A DNA stretch of 6,233 nucleotides from Candidatus Hydrogenedentota bacterium (lineage in GTDB: Bacteria > Hydrogenedentota > Hydrogenedentia > Hydrogenedentales > CAITNO01), in contig CAIJOU010000583.1 of NCBI GenBank assembly GCA_903822375.1, positions 1 to 6,233 of the forward strand, written 5' to 3'. Below, in pieces: positions 5,619-6,233 of this stretch (within the stretch, counting starts at the first letter, position 1; the number at the start of each line of letters is the position of its first letter). Both the position numbers and the translations under genes were made by a program. The notes under the pieces were generated by a model. That model saw nothing but the letters and a program-made list of their open reading frames with translations. It had not been told where the DNA came from and made no database searches.

Positions 5619-6143
5619 ATGAAGAAGCTGCTTCGGACCCTCTCGGGCGCGGCCCTGACCGCGCTGGCCATTAGCGGCTGCGCCGCCTTGGGCATTGCGC
5701 CGCCCTTTGACGCCACGGGCGTCTACCGGGGCACTTGGACCGGCACGGTTCAGGGGGCAACGAACGCCGACCGAAGCTGCTCCGTGACCTTTGACCTCAA
5801 ACAGGCGGACAGTTCCTCGTTCCTGCAGGGCTTTGCCCTCACCGGCGAGGCCACAATCTACTTCTCCTGTTCATCCATGCTTGACGACATCGCCGAAAAC
5901 GGCCTGCCCGCGCGGGTGAGCCTCGGCGTAAAGGGATTCCTGCTGCCCGACGGCAGCATCGCCTTCGCCAGCATTGAACCGGGTACGACCCAGTCCATCC
6001 TGATCACCGTAAGCGGCGCCGGACTCGACAACGACAGCGACGGCATCATGGACCAAATCAAGGCCGATTGGACCCTGATTATCGACCAGCCCAACCATCC
6101 CCGCATCACCGTTGTGGGCAAGGTCGACGCGGGCACAAGCTGA
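5619..6143 (+). CDS. Putative lipoprotein of unknown function with a DxDxDGxxD loop
   Basis: A 174-residue secreted protein that I do not recognise. MKKLLRTL starts a classic lipoprotein signal: a basic n-region, a hydrophobic stretch (about 8-18) and lipobox ISGC with the lipid-attachment cysteine at 21. Residue +2 is alanine, which under the E. coli rule does not retain the protein in the inner membrane, so outer-membrane anchoring is likely. The mature part is rich in alternating beta-type sequence (GVYRGTWTGTV at 34-44, VSLGVKGFLLPDGSIAFASI at 100-119), suggesting a small beta-sandwich or barrel. LDNDSDGIMDQ (136-146) matches the DxDxDGxxD calcium loop of thrombospondin type 3/dockerin-like segments. 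Cysteines 54 and 84 could form a disulfide. ATG 5619 has AAGGA (5607-5611) seven nt upstream; the longer frame to 5247 is antisense to the ATPase and rejected. It is divergent to the exporter operon, so a shared role is possible but unproven. Confidence 0.85.
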   Translation: MKKLLRTLSGAALTALAISGCAALGIAPPFDATGVYRGTWTGTVQGATNADRSCSVTFDLKQADSSSFLQGFALTGEATIYFSCSSMLDDIAENGLPARVSLGVKGFLLPDGSIAFASIEPGTTQSILITVSGAGLDNDSDGIMDQIKADWTLIIDQPNHPRITVVGKVDAGTS

Positions 6144-6151
6144 AGACAGAC

Positions 6152-6176
6152 CGGCAACCAGCGGCCGGGTTTGCCG
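6152..6176 (+). terminator. Weak hairpin after the lipoprotein gene
   Basis: CGGCAACC (6152-6159) can pair with GGTTTGCCG (6168-6176) with one bulged T, nine nt after the stop codon. No T-tract follows, so it is at best a weak or Rho-assisted terminator. The rest of the stretch to the window end shows no gene. Confidence 0.25.
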
Positions 6177-6233
6177 CGCGCCCTCCTTCGACCACCCCTG
6201 CCGGCATGCCCGCATTCGCCGGACCCATCCCCA

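Noticed and set aside
5366..5716. A 117-residue N-terminal extension of the ATPase
   Set aside because: ABC ATPases of this group begin a few residues before the LIxVRDL motif. The extension overlaps the divergent lipoprotein gene and has no similarity to the family.

Overview
This is high-GC bacterial DNA with four complete protein genes, one gene cut by the left window edge, and one non-coding stretch full of repeats. An N-terminally anchored adaptor protein and a lipobox-bearing secreted protein point to a Gram-negative-type envelope. A TMTC-like membrane glycosyltransferase, poor Shine-Dalgarno sites and repeat-rich gaps suggest an uncultured environmental lineage, perhaps of the PVC/Hydrogenedentes/Lentisphaerae kind. 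That placement is an impression from style. No marker gene is present and it should not be relied on.

Layout from left to right. (a) 1-580, minus strand: the N-terminal 193 codons of a TMTC-like/DUF1736-type multi-pass membrane protein with a probable GTG start; the rest lies outside the window. (b) 581-881: a divergent intergenic region with weak promoter-like elements on both strands. (c) 882-1862, plus strand: a dihydrodipicolinate synthase/N-acetylneuraminate lyase superfamily protein. It keeps the Schiff-base lysine and the tyrosine but not the GTTGE motif or the arginine of true DapA. (d) 1863-2220: a convergent intergenic region holding a perfect 15-bp terminator-like hairpin, a 14-nt direct repeat, an 8-bp hairpin, a 76-nt element with 18-bp perfect inverted ends, a near-copy of the start of that end, and a 7-bp triplet repeat. 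(e) 2221-5365, minus strand: a three-gene operon read right to left, made of a LolD/MacB-type ABC ATPase, a MacA/HlyD-type periplasmic adaptor and a MacB/FtsX-type permease, joined by 4-nt and 1-nt overlaps. (f) 5366-5618: a divergent intergenic region with a small palindrome just before the next ribosome binding site. (g) 5619-6143, plus strand: a lipoprotein of unknown function with a DxDxDGxxD loop, probably calcium-binding. The last 90 bases hold only a weak hairpin.

The operon should form an inner-membrane MacAB-like assembly: the ATPase powers the permease, which works mechanically with the adaptor in the periplasm. A TolC-like outer-membrane partner would be needed and is not in the window. 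The divergent lipoprotein may be functionally linked to the exporter, but only position suggests this. I see no clearly new multi-gene system. The convergent repeat cluster, the altered active site of the DapA-like protein and the unknown lipoprotein are the points most worth a second look.
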